A DNA stretch of 15,294 nucleotides from CBDUWP01 sp965370955 (GCA_965370955.1 CBDUWP010000036.1:1-15294), one strand, 5' to 3'; counted from the first letter of the stretch, positions 7,143 through 15,242 are shown. Numbers and translations are program-made. Notes: generated by a model not told the origin, from the letters alone.

Positions 7143-8000
7143 TTACTTCAGAGCTTCCGTCACCTTGACAACTTCAGCCATTTGCTTTACATCGTGAACT
7201 CTCAAGATGGAGACGCCTGCTTTGATTGCCACCGCCACTGTTGCCGCAGTTCCAAAGCCTCTATCTGCTGGATTTTTTACGTTCGTCAATTGTCCGATGA
7301 AATTTTTCCTGCTCGTCCCCAACAAGACCCTGTAAGGTGTTTTGACAAATTCGTTCAAATTTTTCATCAGATCTACATTATGCTCAAGTGTTTTACCGAA
7401 TCCGATTCCCGGATCTATAAAAATGCGATCAGATGCGACGCCACTCTGTTCTGCTTTTTTAGCTTTCTCTAACAAAAAATCACGTATTTCATTCACGACA
7501 TTCTCATAGGTCGGCTTATTTTGCATATTTTGCGGCTCGCCCTGCATATGCATCAACACAACAGCGACATCTGTTTTCGCCGCCAGCATTCTCATATTTT
7601 CATCAGCCATTGCCGTGACATCATTTATAATTACAGCCCCAGTTTCGATCGCGGCTTCAGCAACCTGCCAATAATGAGTATCGATACTAATCGGGACATC
7701 AGTTTTTTCAGCCAACAATTTTATCACAGGAATTGCCGCCTCGATTTGCTTTTCGATAGAAACAGCTACTGCCGCCGGCCGCGTGGATTCTGGCCCAACA
7801 TCGATAATGGCCGCACCATTTTTAACCATTTGCATTGCGTGTTGCACAGCTTTATCAACATCTATTTTTTCGCCATCTACAAATTTTCCGCCATCACTAA
7901 ACGAATCAGGCGTTACGTTAAGAATGCCCATCAAGAGCGATCCGTTGGAAAAATCTAGTTTTCCTTTCGGCAATTTGATTATGTCACCTTGTGCGTCCAT
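7143..8000 (-). CDS. folP: Dihydropteroate synthase
   Basis: This enzyme joins p-aminobenzoate to dihydropterin pyrophosphate to make dihydropteroate in folate synthesis; it is the sulfonamide target. The 285 residues contain all the landmark segments: GILNVTPDSFSDGGKF (25-40), IDVGPESTRP (66-75), ISIDTHYWQVAEAA (105-118), VIINDVTA (123-130), FIDPGIGFGKT (194-204), LLGTSRKNFIG (226-236) and ILRVHDV (265-271). The second loop reads GPESTRP instead of the usual GGESTRP, and SRKNF replaces the common SRKSF; the Thr, Arg and Lys positions are intact. The ATG at 7998-8000 shares its A with the pdxB stop (TGATG). This overlap, with no separate Shine-Dalgarno, indicates translational coupling and favours this start over the in-frame TTG one codon upstream. 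Confidence 0.94.
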   Translation of the reverse strand: MDAQGDIIKLPKGKLDFSNGSLLMGILNVTPDSFSDGGKFVDGEKIDVDKAVQHAMQMVKNGAAIIDVGPESTRPAAVAVSIEKQIEAAIPVIKLLAEKTDVPISIDTHYWQVAEAAIETGAVIINDVTAMADENMRMLAAKTDVAVVLMHMQGEPQNMQNKPTYENVVNEIRDFLLEKAKKAEQSGVASDRIFIDPGIGFGKTLEHNVDLMKNLNEFVKTPYRVLLGTSRKNFIGQLTNVKNPADRGFGTAATVAVAIKAGVSILRVHDVKQMAEVVKVTEALK

Positions 8001-9130
8001 CAAAAAAGCCGAAATCCTAAAGATGTTAATTTTTCAGACAGGCCTAAATCAACATTTTGCAGAATCGTATTTTGAAATTCTCGCCGAATCGGATATTCTT
8101 TCCGCAATTTAGTGAAATACGCCCCTTGATTTGGCTGGTTTGCGATTTGCCTAAGCCTTTGGTCATCGCCTGTCACATCGTAAATATTTTTAACAATTTT
8201 CTGTATCGACAACTGGCTATCATCAAACTGATTTAAGTCAAGCGTTGGCACAGATGGCATCGGCAAAAACGGCTCGATAGAAAACTGCGGCGCGATAGCA
8301 AAATATTTGCAAGCCGCATCATATATCATCATCATTCCCGCGATTTTTCCATCAAACGAATAGCCCGCAATATGAGCTGTCACAATGTCAGCCATTTCGA
8401 CTAGCTCTGCATCGATATTCGGTTCGTCTTCCCAGACGTCCAAAATCATCGCCGCGATTTTTTTGTCCTTGCGAGCTTTTTTAAGAGCCTTCGTATCAGC
8501 GACCGCCCCGCGTGAAGAATTGATCAATATTACATTTTGCTTCATGGAAGCGATTAGCTCTTCGTTTAATAGATGAAACGTTTTGTCAAATCCAGTTTTT
8601 GTCAGAGGCGTATGAAAAGTAATGAAATCACATTCGCAGATTTTTTCTATTGCGACATATTTAGAATCGTTCGTTTTTCTAGCCAGAGGCGGATCGTTTA
8701 ATAACACTTCCATTTCCAAAGCCCTACATTTTTCAACCACCTTAGAACCAACATTACCAACCCCAACCACGCCTATCGATTTGCCCTTTAGCTGAATCTG
8801 CAATTTTGCTGCCACTTCAAGTAGACTAGCCACAACATATTCAGCCACCGAATTAGCATTAGATCCCGGCGCAGAAGAAAAGCCAATCTGCCGATCCCTC
8901 AGACAATCCAGATCAATATGATCGACCCCGATAGTTGCCGTCGCCACAAATTTAACTTTGCTGTTTTCCAGTAATTCTTGTCCAACTTTAGTAACACTTC
9001 GGACGAGCAAGACATCTACATCAGAAACCATTTCACGGGAAATATCTTTACCGTTTGCCGTTTCAACTTCGCCGATAGTTGAAAAGCATTGCTTTGCAAA
9101 GGGTATATTTTCATCAGCTAAAATTTTCAT
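8000..9130 (-). CDS. pdxB: 4-phosphoerythronate dehydrogenase (PdxB)
   Basis: PdxB oxidises 4-phospho-D-erythronate in the deoxyxylulose-phosphate-dependent route to pyridoxal phosphate. The chosen start at 9130 gives 376 residues beginning MKILADENIPFAKQCF, closely like the known PdxB N-terminus. It also lies 1 bp after the upstream amrS stop (TGATATG), whereas the longer frame would overlap amrS by about 50 bp. Domains are a split substrate-binding domain (residues 1-95 and 255 on) around an NAD-binding Rossmann domain with VGVGNVG (122-128). Catalytic residues are Arg207 (NSSRG), Glu236 (DVWEDEP) and His253 (TAHIAGYS). The HIAGYSFDGK segment and the C-terminal extension distinguish PdxB from other D-2-hydroxyacid dehydrogenases. 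It is translationally coupled to folP. Confusion with another family member is possible but unlikely. Confidence 0.9.
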   Translation of the reverse strand: MKILADENIPFAKQCFSTIGEVETANGKDISREMVSDVDVLLVRSVTKVGQELLENSKVKFVATATIGVDHIDLDCLRDRQIGFSSAPGSNANSVAEYVVASLLEVAAKLQIQLKGKSIGVVGVGNVGSKVVEKCRALEMEVLLNDPPLARKTNDSKYVAIEKICECDFITFHTPLTKTGFDKTFHLLNEELIASMKQNVILINSSRGAVADTKALKKARKDKKIAAMILDVWEDEPNIDAELVEMADIVTAHIAGYSFDGKIAGMMMIYDAACKYFAIAPQFSIEPFLPMPSVPTLDLNQFDDSQLSIQKIVKNIYDVTGDDQRLRQIANQPNQGAYFTKLRKEYPIRREFQNTILQNVDLGLSEKLTSLGFRLF

Positions 9131-9131
9131 A

Positions 9132-10163
9132 TCAGATCCAGACTCCTGCGATAGTTGCGTTACATTTCGGGCATTGGCCATTTTCCAAGCAATTGGAGAT
9201 TATATTATATTGCGACCGTTTTATCAACAGCGTCGAGCAATTATGACAAACTGTGTCTTGGCCGCCCTTTTCGCCGGCATTGCCGATATAGATATATTTT
9301 AAGCCCGCCGCCTGCCCAATCTTGTAAGCTCGTTGCAATGTATCAATAGATGTCGCGTCACGATCGACACATCGATATTGCGGATAAAATCGGCTAATAT
9401 GCCAAGGGACATCACAGCCAGCTTTTTCCACGATAAAGTTTGCTATTTTTTTAAGCTCATCATCGCTATCGTTTTCGTTTGGTATAATCAGCGTCGTCAG
9501 CTCCAGCCATATATCCGTATTTTTAGCAATATGTTCGATGGATTCCAGCACTGGCTTCAAACTCGCTTTGCACAGTTTTCTATAAAAATCTTCGCTAAAC
9601 GATTTCAGATCAATATTGACGGCATCGAGCCAATCGCTCGCAAAATCTATCGCTTGACGCGTCATAAAACCGTTACTGACAAAAATATTTTTCAGTGACT
9701 TTTGCCTAGCAATTTTCCCGCACTCGCAGCAAAGCTCCATAAACATTGTCGGCTCGGTATAGGTATAGGCAATAGAATCGCATTTTCCTTCGACAGCCAT
9801 ATCGATGATATGTTCAGGCTCGATAGCCCCTGACAGCTCACCTTTCTCTTCAGGTGTCATTTGACTTATCTGCCAGTTTTGACAAAAGCTGCATTTAAAA
9901 TTACAGCCGATTGCCGCCACAGAAAAAGCTTTCGAGCCGGGCAGAAAATGAAACAGCGGTTTCTTTTCAATCGGATCGATCGCCATGGAGCAAACCTTAT
10001 CGAAATTCATCGATTTGAGTTCGCCGTGAATATTTTTTCTCAATTTGCAATGACCTAGCTGCCCCTCTGTTATTTGACATTGAAAACCGCACAGGTGACA
10101 TGACACAATATTTTTATCATCGGTTTTTTGCCAAAGAACAGCAGTGTGAAATTTATCAGTCAC
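9132..10163 (-). CDS. amrS: AmmeMemoRadiSam-system radical SAM enzyme (AmrS)
   Basis: This is a radical SAM protein related to pyruvate-formate-lyase activating enzymes, of the AmrS type usually linked with AMMECR1 and Memo proteins; its reaction is not firmly established. The 343 residues show three cysteine regions. The N-terminal one is CHLCGFQC with HCKLR (Cys22, 25, 29, 39). The radical SAM motif CNFKCSFC holds the [4Fe-4S] cluster at Cys87, Cys91 and Cys94. The C-terminal zinc-ribbon-like pair is CHNC and CPKC (306/309, 331/334), ending in the typical IAGVW. The SAM-binding segment YTYTEPT is at 133-139. The start is GTG at 10161-10163, with GGAA as a weak Shine-Dalgarno. It follows mlaF by 57 bp and is almost contiguous with pdxB. 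No AMMECR1 or Memo gene is in the window. Confidence 0.88.
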   Translation of the reverse strand: MTDKFHTAVLWQKTDDKNIVSCHLCGFQCQITEGQLGHCKLRKNIHGELKSMNFDKVCSMAIDPIEKKPLFHFLPGSKAFSVAAIGCNFKCSFCQNWQISQMTPEEKGELSGAIEPEHIIDMAVEGKCDSIAYTYTEPTMFMELCCECGKIARQKSLKNIFVSNGFMTRQAIDFASDWLDAVNIDLKSFSEDFYRKLCKASLKPVLESIEHIAKNTDIWLELTTLIIPNENDSDDELKKIANFIVEKAGCDVPWHISRFYPQYRCVDRDATSIDTLQRAYKIGQAAGLKYIYIGNAGEKGGQDTVCHNCSTLLIKRSQYNIISNCLENGQCPKCNATIAGVWI

Positions 10164-10220
10164 AGGAAATGTTCCAAAAAAATATTAGCCTTGTTGAAAA
10201 ACATTACAAGATGTCAAATT

Positions 10221-11114
10221 TTACTTTTGAGTTGAGTGCTTATAATGAAAATCCCCCATGATATCAGCCATTCTCAATGCAGCTAGATCCTCATCGCCAA
10301 TTTTGCCATTAATAAATTGCTGAACCACCGGATAGTGATGCTGTTTGATATAATCGGCGTCACCATCGACTAAGATTTCGCCCCTATGCAGCATAATAAT
10401 TCTATCCGCGATTTTATAAGCGCTTGTCATATCGTGAGTAACTACCACGCTCGTCAAACCTAGCGATTTTTGCAACTTGATTATGAGCTCGTTAATGATA
10501 TCTGACCTTATAGGATCTAAGCCGGTCGTTGGCTCATCATAAAGCACTACTTCAGGACTAAGGGCTATGGCTCTGGCTAGAGCCACTCTTTTTCGTTGTC
10601 CACCGGACAAATTCGCAGGATAATATTTCTGCAAACCGTCAAGTCCTACCATCGCCAACTTAGCTTTAGCCAATTGTCCTAATCCGCTGAATTCATTAGT
10701 TTTGAAATTCTCTTTTATTGGAAACACTACATTTTCAAAAACATTCAAACTGTCGAACAAAGCTCCCGCCTGAAAAAGAAATCCAAAATTCGTCCTCACT
10801 TTGTTAAGTTTTTTTTCCGGCAGGTCATCTATCCTTTGGCCCTTGAAGAACACCTTTCCTTTTGTCGGTCTCAATAAGAGTATCAAATGCTTGATCAGCA
10901 CAGTTTTTCCGCAGCCGCTTGGCCCGATTATTACTGTCGTTTTTCCTGTTTCGATTGATAGTGACAAATTGTTCAATACGGTATTATCGCCGAATTTTTT
11001 CGTTATATTTTCCAATACAATAACATGCTTTCCGTCATAAGCCTTTTCTTGTTGTTGATTTTCAGTCAATTTTTTAGCCTTTACTCTAAAGTCATCAAAT
11101 AACCGATTTAACAT
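10221..11114 (-). CDS. mlaF: MlaF-type ABC transporter ATP-binding protein
   Basis: This is the ATPase of an MCE/Mla-type phospholipid transporter that moves lipids between the inner and outer membranes. The 297 residues have Walker A GPSGCGKT (64-71), the Q-loop FLFQAGALFDSL with Gln115, the signature LSGGQ (169-173), Walker B VVLYDE (189-194) and the H-loop TTHD-type VTHD (His227). The AGALFDSLNVFENV and DEPTTGLDPI segments are typical of MlaF. The first 25 or so residues precede the ATPase core. The ATG at 11114 overlaps the last 20 bp of mlaE and has GGA directly before it, so translational coupling is likely. A TTG further in, downstream of the mlaE stop, is an alternative start. Its partner permease is immediately upstream. 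No substrate-binding MlaD gene follows. Confidence 0.92.
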   Translation of the reverse strand: MLNRLFDDFRVKAKKLTENQQQEKAYDGKHVIVLENITKKFGDNTVLNNLSLSIETGKTTVIIGPSGCGKTVLIKHLILLLRPTKGKVFFKGQRIDDLPEKKLNKVRTNFGFLFQAGALFDSLNVFENVVFPIKENFKTNEFSGLGQLAKAKLAMVGLDGLQKYYPANLSGGQRKRVALARAIALSPEVVLYDEPTTGLDPIRSDIINELIIKLQKSLGLTSVVVTHDMTSAYKIADRIIMLHRGEILVDGDADYIKQHHYPVVQQFINGKIGDEDLAALRMADIMGDFHYKHSTQK

Positions 11115-11904
11115 TCCAAAATGTGCTGTAGATGGCCTTGAACAACACAGCCAACACAAAATCCAGAACCAAGATTGCGATAAAACTTGCCACAAAAGCC
11201 TCTGTACAAGCTTGTCCTACGCCGTGAGCGCCTTCTTTGCATCTAAATCCTTTATAGCAGCTGGTGACAGCTATCGCGCCTCCGAAGAAAAATCCTTTCA
11301 CTATACCGATCGAGATATCCCACAGTTCGACACCTTCTGCGCTGAATTCCCAATAGGCTCCGGCGTTTATTTTTAGTTGCCAAACGCTCACCAGATATCC
11401 TCCGACAACTCCCATCAGATCAGCAAAGATGATCAAAAAAGGTGTGAGCAATAAGCAAGCCAAAAATCTCGGCACCACCAAGTGCTTCATGGGATCGATC
11501 CCCATACTTCTGAGTGCGTCGATTTGCTCGGTGACATTCATCGTTCCCAGCTCTGCTGTCAGCGCCCCTCCCACTCTGCCAGCGAGCATGACAGCCGCCA
11601 AAACTGGCCCCAGTTCTTTGACCACCGAGATATTTATCAAGGCCCCGAGATATTCTTCCAATCCCACTCCAGCCATTTGGTCGTAGGCCTGCACCGCCAG
11701 CACCATTCCCACAAAGGCCCCTGTCACCATGATGACCGGCACACTTTTGACTCCGATGAGATTCATTTGCAGCCAGACAAGCGGATATGTTTTTTTACCT
11801 ACAAGGCTCACTGCGGACAGCTTTAAGGTTGAGTAAAAAAACTTGGAGAATTGTCCAATATCAAAAACCATTTTCCGAACTTTTGCGCCAATCACTGCGA
11901 CCAT
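11095..11904 (-). CDS. mlaE: MlaE-type ABC transporter permease
   Basis: This is the inner-membrane permease of the MlaFE phospholipid transporter. The chosen ATG at 11904 gives 269 residues, the usual family length, and has GGAGAG at 11917 to 11912 with 7-nt spacing. Longer in-frame starts (11976, 11919) lie at or just beyond a likely promoter and have poorer ribosome sites. Hydrophobic segments lie near residues 54-74, 95-120, 147-175, 198-217 and 237-257. The MlaE signature spans about 107-147: LAGRVGGALTAELG, then TEQIDALRSMGIDP and VVPRFLA. It shares a divergent 196-bp upstream region with cimA and heads the minus-strand run mlaE-mlaF-amrS-pdxB-folP. Confidence 0.92.
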   Translation of the reverse strand: MVAVIGAKVRKMVFDIGQFSKFFYSTLKLSAVSLVGKKTYPLVWLQMNLIGVKSVPVIMVTGAFVGMVLAVQAYDQMAGVGLEEYLGALINISVVKELGPVLAAVMLAGRVGGALTAELGTMNVTEQIDALRSMGIDPMKHLVVPRFLACLLLTPFLIIFADLMGVVGGYLVSVWQLKINAGAYWEFSAEGVELWDISIGIVKGFFFGGAIAVTSCYKGFRCKEGAHGVGQACTEAFVASFIAILVLDFVLAVLFKAIYSTFWNVKSVI

Positions 11905-11944
11905 ACAAACTCTCTCCATCTCTATTTGCAATCCGTTTTCGCCA

Positions 11945-11973
11945 ATACTAAACCCAAATATGCCAATAGTCAA
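11945..11973 (-). promoter_or_regulatory. Candidate promoter for mlaE
   Basis: TTGACT (11973 to 11968), a 17-bp spacer and TAGTAT (11950 to 11945) match sigma70 spacing exactly. Transcription would start near 11938, downstream of the ATG at 11976. This supports translation from 11904, with a leader of about 34 nt. The -10 box matches only four of six bases. Confidence 0.45.
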
Positions 11974-12029
11974 CATCAAATCGATAATCGCGTCAGCGGG
12001 TTTTTAGCTTTACTTGTGGTAAATCTCGG

Positions 12030-12058
12030 TTACAATATGACCGATTTATACTTATAAT
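12030..12058 (+). promoter_or_regulatory. Candidate promoter for cimA
   Basis: A perfect TATAAT (12053-12058) lies 17 bp after a weak -35 (TTACAA, 12030-12035). The predicted start near 12065 leaves a leader of about 36 nt before cimA. No attenuator hairpin or leucine/isoleucine-rich leader peptide is visible in it. Confidence 0.5.
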
Positions 12059-12100
12059 AGGCAATGTGATTTGAGACAGTAAACATGTTGGGCAAAAAAT

Positions 12101-13708
12101 ATGGCAAAAATCCAGATATATGACACAACGCTGCGAGACGGTATGCAGGCTGAGGGCATAAGTTTTTCGCTGGAAGACAAGCTAATGATAGCTCAGCATT
12201 TAGACAGCTTAGGCGTTGACTATATAGAAGGCGGCTTTCCCGGTTCCAACGACAAGGAGATGCAATTTTTTATAGACATAGCTCGGATGGGCTTGCGCAA
12301 CTCAACTATCACTGCGTTTGGCAGCACAAGAAAAAATCACAGCAAATGCGAAGATGATAAATCTTTATCCTCTATTGTCGCATCAGGCGCAAAGGCAGCA
12401 ACCTTGTTTGGTAAGACGTGGGATTTACATGTCACTGATGTCTTGCGATGCAGCTTGGACGAAAACATAATTTTATGCTCTGATTCGATAAAGTATTTGA
12501 AGCAGAATAATTTCGAGGCTATTTTTGACGCCGAGCATTTTTTTGATGGCTATAAAAACAATCCTGAATATGCCATGAAGGTTTTATCAGCTGTTGCAGA
12601 AGCTGGCGCTGATTCACTGGTTCTTTGCGATACCAATGGCGGCGTTCTGCCTGACGACATTGCTAAAATCACAGCAACCGTTTGCCAGACCTTCGGCGAT
12701 ATGACCATTGGTATTCACGCTCATAATGACAGCGGTTGCGCTACAGCCAGCAGTCTAGCAGCAGTCAAAGCAGGAGTCACTCATGTTCAGGGAACGATCA
12801 ATGGCCTTGGCGAGCGATGCGGCAATGCGAATCTTTGCGAGATAGTGCCGAACTTAGCATTCAAGATGAATATGCAGACTTTGCCCCTTGAAAAAATAGC
12901 TTCTTTGACAAAAACGTCACGCAGTATTTTTGAGATAGCCAATGTTCTGCCTGTGTCTAATATGCCCTATGTTGGCGAGAGCGCTTTTGCCCATAAAGCC
13001 GGCTTGCATGTAAATGCTCTTCGCAAAAACAACAAGACCTATGAGCACATCGAGCCGGAGCGAACAGGTAATAAGAGGCGGATACTTATTTCAGAGCTCG
13101 GCGGTAAAGCCGCTATATTGGCGAAATTTGAGGGATTTATTGCTAAATTCAGTTCATTTAAGCTGGATAAGGATAGCCGTTTAGCCAAAAAGATATTGGA
13201 TGAGGTTCAGCGATTGGAGGGTCAGGGTTACCAATTTGAGGCCGCCGATGCCAGCTTTGAATTATTAGTCCAAAAGATCACGAACATATACAAGCCATCA
13301 TTTGAGCTAATCAAATATAACACGATGACAGAAAAGAGAGCCAACGGCAATCTCGTCACTGAGGCTACTGTCAAGCTCAAGGTCAAGGGTGTTATCGAAC
13401 ATGTTGTCGGCGAAGGCGATGGCCCAGTCAACGCTCTTGATGCCGCTTTGCGAAAATCCTTGATACGTTTCTATCCTGAGATCAGCGAGGTACAACTGTT
13501 CGATTACAAGGTTCGTGTTGTCAATGCTCGCGCCAATACTGCCGCTAAGGTCCGGGTCATCATAGAGTCGCGTGATAAGGATTCGATTTGGGGAACTGTC
13601 GGTGTAAGTGAGAATATTATCGCGGCGAGTTGGCAGGCACTTTCTGAGAGTTTTGAATATAAGATTCAGAAACAGGCGATCCAAGACAAAAAAAAGAGTG
13701 CACAATAG
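12101..13708 (+). CDS. cimA: (R)-citramalate synthase
   Basis: CimA condenses pyruvate with acetyl-CoA to give citramalate, the first step of isoleucine synthesis that bypasses threonine. The 535 residues match the long CimA family. The N-terminal TIM barrel has DTTLRDGMQAEG (8-19), with Arg12 and the metal ligand Asp13. It also has EGGFPGSN (43-50), the metal-binding IHAHND with His206 and His208, and GLGERCGNANL (235-245). The C-terminal third, about 380-520, is the LeuA-type allosteric dimer domain, the usual site of isoleucine feedback. FPGSN and the early AFGSTRK (72-78) fit CimA better than isopropylmalate or homocitrate synthase. The ATG lacks a good Shine-Dalgarno. A 12-codon frame (12085-12123) overlaps the start. 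It converges on the HPr-domain gene with a 7-bp gap. Confidence 0.92.
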   Translation: MAKIQIYDTTLRDGMQAEGISFSLEDKLMIAQHLDSLGVDYIEGGFPGSNDKEMQFFIDIARMGLRNSTITAFGSTRKNHSKCEDDKSLSSIVASGAKAATLFGKTWDLHVTDVLRCSLDENIILCSDSIKYLKQNNFEAIFDAEHFFDGYKNNPEYAMKVLSAVAEAGADSLVLCDTNGGVLPDDIAKITATVCQTFGDMTIGIHAHNDSGCATASSLAAVKAGVTHVQGTINGLGERCGNANLCEIVPNLAFKMNMQTLPLEKIASLTKTSRSIFEIANVLPVSNMPYVGESAFAHKAGLHVNALRKNNKTYEHIEPERTGNKRRILISELGGKAAILAKFEGFIAKFSSFKLDKDSRLAKKILDEVQRLEGQGYQFEAADASFELLVQKITNIYKPSFELIKYNTMTEKRANGNLVTEATVKLKVKGVIEHVVGEGDGPVNALDAALRKSLIRFYPEISEVQLFDYKVRVVNARANTAAKVRVIIESRDKDSIWGTVGVSENIIAASWQALSESFEYKIQKQAIQDKKKSAQ

Positions 13709-13715
13709 CGTTTGC

Positions 13716-15242
13716 TTACCTTCTCAAATATCGCAATTCTTTTGGCAAGGCGATATTATTTCCGTAACTGTCTTCGCCGTAACCATGTTCAGCCAAGAGA
13801 GCCAGATCTTTAAGCACTCGCCGATCTCCCCTGAATGTCACTTTAATATCTAGATGTATATCAATTTTTCCTTCTGCTTGCAGATATGCTATTTCATCAA
13901 CGATGCGTTTTAGTGGAATAGCCTCTGCATCATCTATTTCTCGAATTTGCAGCGGTTGTTCATAGATAATAATTTTTCCCTGAGCGGCTAGTTGCAGCAC
14001 CGAGTTTCTGATAAATTCACATGGCGCATCATCTGTCGCTTCATATTCCTCGATATCCAGCCGAACCGTTTCGACAGTCAGCCATTTCCGTTTAATCGCA
14101 TTGATCTTTTCGTTTATTCTGAAGATATCCAGCGTCATTGCCGCATTACACAGTTCATCATCGAGTATCATTTCGACTTCACTTCCGTAGTGCAGTACGA
14201 TTTTAGCTATCAGAGCCGACGGCCTCACATGAAATCCGCGATATTTTGGTATTGCCACTGAGACTTCACCTACGATCGCATATCTTTTAAGCATTTCCTG
14301 ACAAAGGTGATTGGCGCTGATGATATAATCATTTGTATAACATATTGCATATCCGATCAGGACATCCAATTGCCTGGCCGGGTCTACCATAACTATTTCA
14401 TCCAGCACTTGTTCGCCGATACGCCTGACATGCCGTTCAAAATAATGTGCAAAGAATGTTGCCACTCGTAAAAGATGAAAAACTATTGTGATATGGCCTC
14501 GTAAAATTGCGATATGTGGATCTTTAGATTCTATATCTGTTCCAAAAACGTATGTATCATAGACTGATTGCAGATTGTGAAATTTAAGTTCCAGTTGCCG
14601 CAGTTGCTCTTCGCTGATACTGTCGGCCGTAAAGGTATTGCATTCACATTTCGGTGGCAGACAAATTTTTTGCAAGGGCTTGCATTCTTCAGCTAAATTT
14701 AAGAATGAAGAAGCCAGCAAGATCACAGTTTCATCAACATTATCAACTTCCTCAACGTTGGCATCATTTTCCAAATGATCTAGTGACACTTCGTCCGTTG
14801 TAAAACTATCGTGAATAACACCAGATGGTATTTTTATGCCAAGTTCGGCTGCCTGCTCCATCAAATCGGTACAGAATCGAAGCAAAACACTGCTGACAAA
14901 TTCTAGCGTTTGACTTGTTGCAGCCTGTAAATTGTTTTGTATTGGCAGTAATTTGTAGCTCGGCAGAGCATAATAGATATGCAGCAATTCATATCCAACT
15001 GTAGAAAAGAGCTTTGCCGTTGCAATAATAGTCCGAAAATGTCGCCATCGCCTATTATTTTTAGCTCCATAAGAATCTAATAATTCCTCAATTTCTATTG
15101 ACTGGAGCATGATTTGGCCTAGCAGCGGCCTTGTCAATTTGCCATTTTTCACAAAATATTCAGGAAGATGATTCGCGATACACAGAAGTATTTGAGCCCT
15201 ACCAGATATGAGTTCGCCAAATTTCTTTTCGTCGATTGCCAC
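13716..15242 (-). CDS. Large protein with embedded HPr-like domain, function unknown
   Basis: This is a 508-residue soluble protein with no signal peptide or membrane segment. Residues 1-320 are mostly helical and unrecognised. They include an acidic linker (about 148-172), a cysteine cluster CLPPKCEC (194-201) and a histidine-rich helical stretch (about 243-271). Residues 325-420 resemble the PTS phosphocarrier HPr: the segment GFHVRPSALIAKI places His338 where HPr has its phosphorylated histidine, and the following NAAMTLDIF aligns with the HPr NAKSIMGVM region. The regulatory serine is replaced by Met369, with Thr370 next to it. Residues 425-508 form a further charged C-terminal region. 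The start is GTG at 15240-15242, with AAGAGG about 8 nt upstream. No PTS EI, EII or HPr-kinase gene is nearby. A regulatory role is conceivable, but the function is unknown. Confidence 0.75.
   Translation of the reverse strand: MAIDEKKFGELISGRAQILLCIANHLPEYFVKNGKLTRPLLGQIMLQSIEIEELLDSYGAKNNRRWRHFRTIIATAKLFSTVGYELLHIYYALPSYKLLPIQNNLQAATSQTLEFVSSVLLRFCTDLMEQAAELGIKIPSGVIHDSFTTDEVSLDHLENDANVEEVDNVDETVILLASSFLNLAEECKPLQKICLPPKCECNTFTADSISEEQLRQLELKFHNLQSVYDTYVFGTDIESKDPHIAILRGHITIVFHLLRVATFFAHYFERHVRRIGEQVLDEIVMVDPARQLDVLIGYAICYTNDYIISANHLCQEMLKRYAIVGEVSVAIPKYRGFHVRPSALIAKIVLHYGSEVEMILDDELCNAAMTLDIFRINEKINAIKRKWLTVETVRLDIEEYEATDDAPCEFIRNSVLQLAAQGKIIIYEQPLQIREIDDAEAIPLKRIVDEIAYLQAEGKIDIHLDIKVTFRGDRRVLKDLALLAEHGYGEDSYGNNIALPKELRYLRR

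Noticed and set aside
7059..7472. A 137-codon open frame on the plus strand across tRNA-Thr and the end of folP
   Set aside because: It is antisense to a certain tRNA and to conserved folP motifs, has no recognisable domain and a composition unlike a protein (many Cys, His and Phe).
9131..9181. A longer PdxB N-terminus starting at 9181
   Set aside because: It would overlap amrS by 50 bp, and the extra 17 residues do not resemble PdxB, whose known start matches the ATG at 9130.
10189..10217. Possible promoter or terminator between mlaF and amrS (TTGACA at 10217-10212; CTTGT/ACAAG hairpin)
   Set aside because: No -10 box lies at a suitable distance from the TTGACA, and the hairpin has only 5 bp with an 11-nt loop, so neither is convincing.
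11482..11826. A 114-codon plus-strand frame opposite mlaE
   Set aside because: It is a shadow of the MlaE signature region on the other strand, rich in His, Ser and Gln, with no family resemblance.
13307..13705. A 132-codon minus-strand frame inside cimA
   Set aside because: It is antisense to the well-conserved C-terminal domain of CimA and has no domain or ribosome site of its own.
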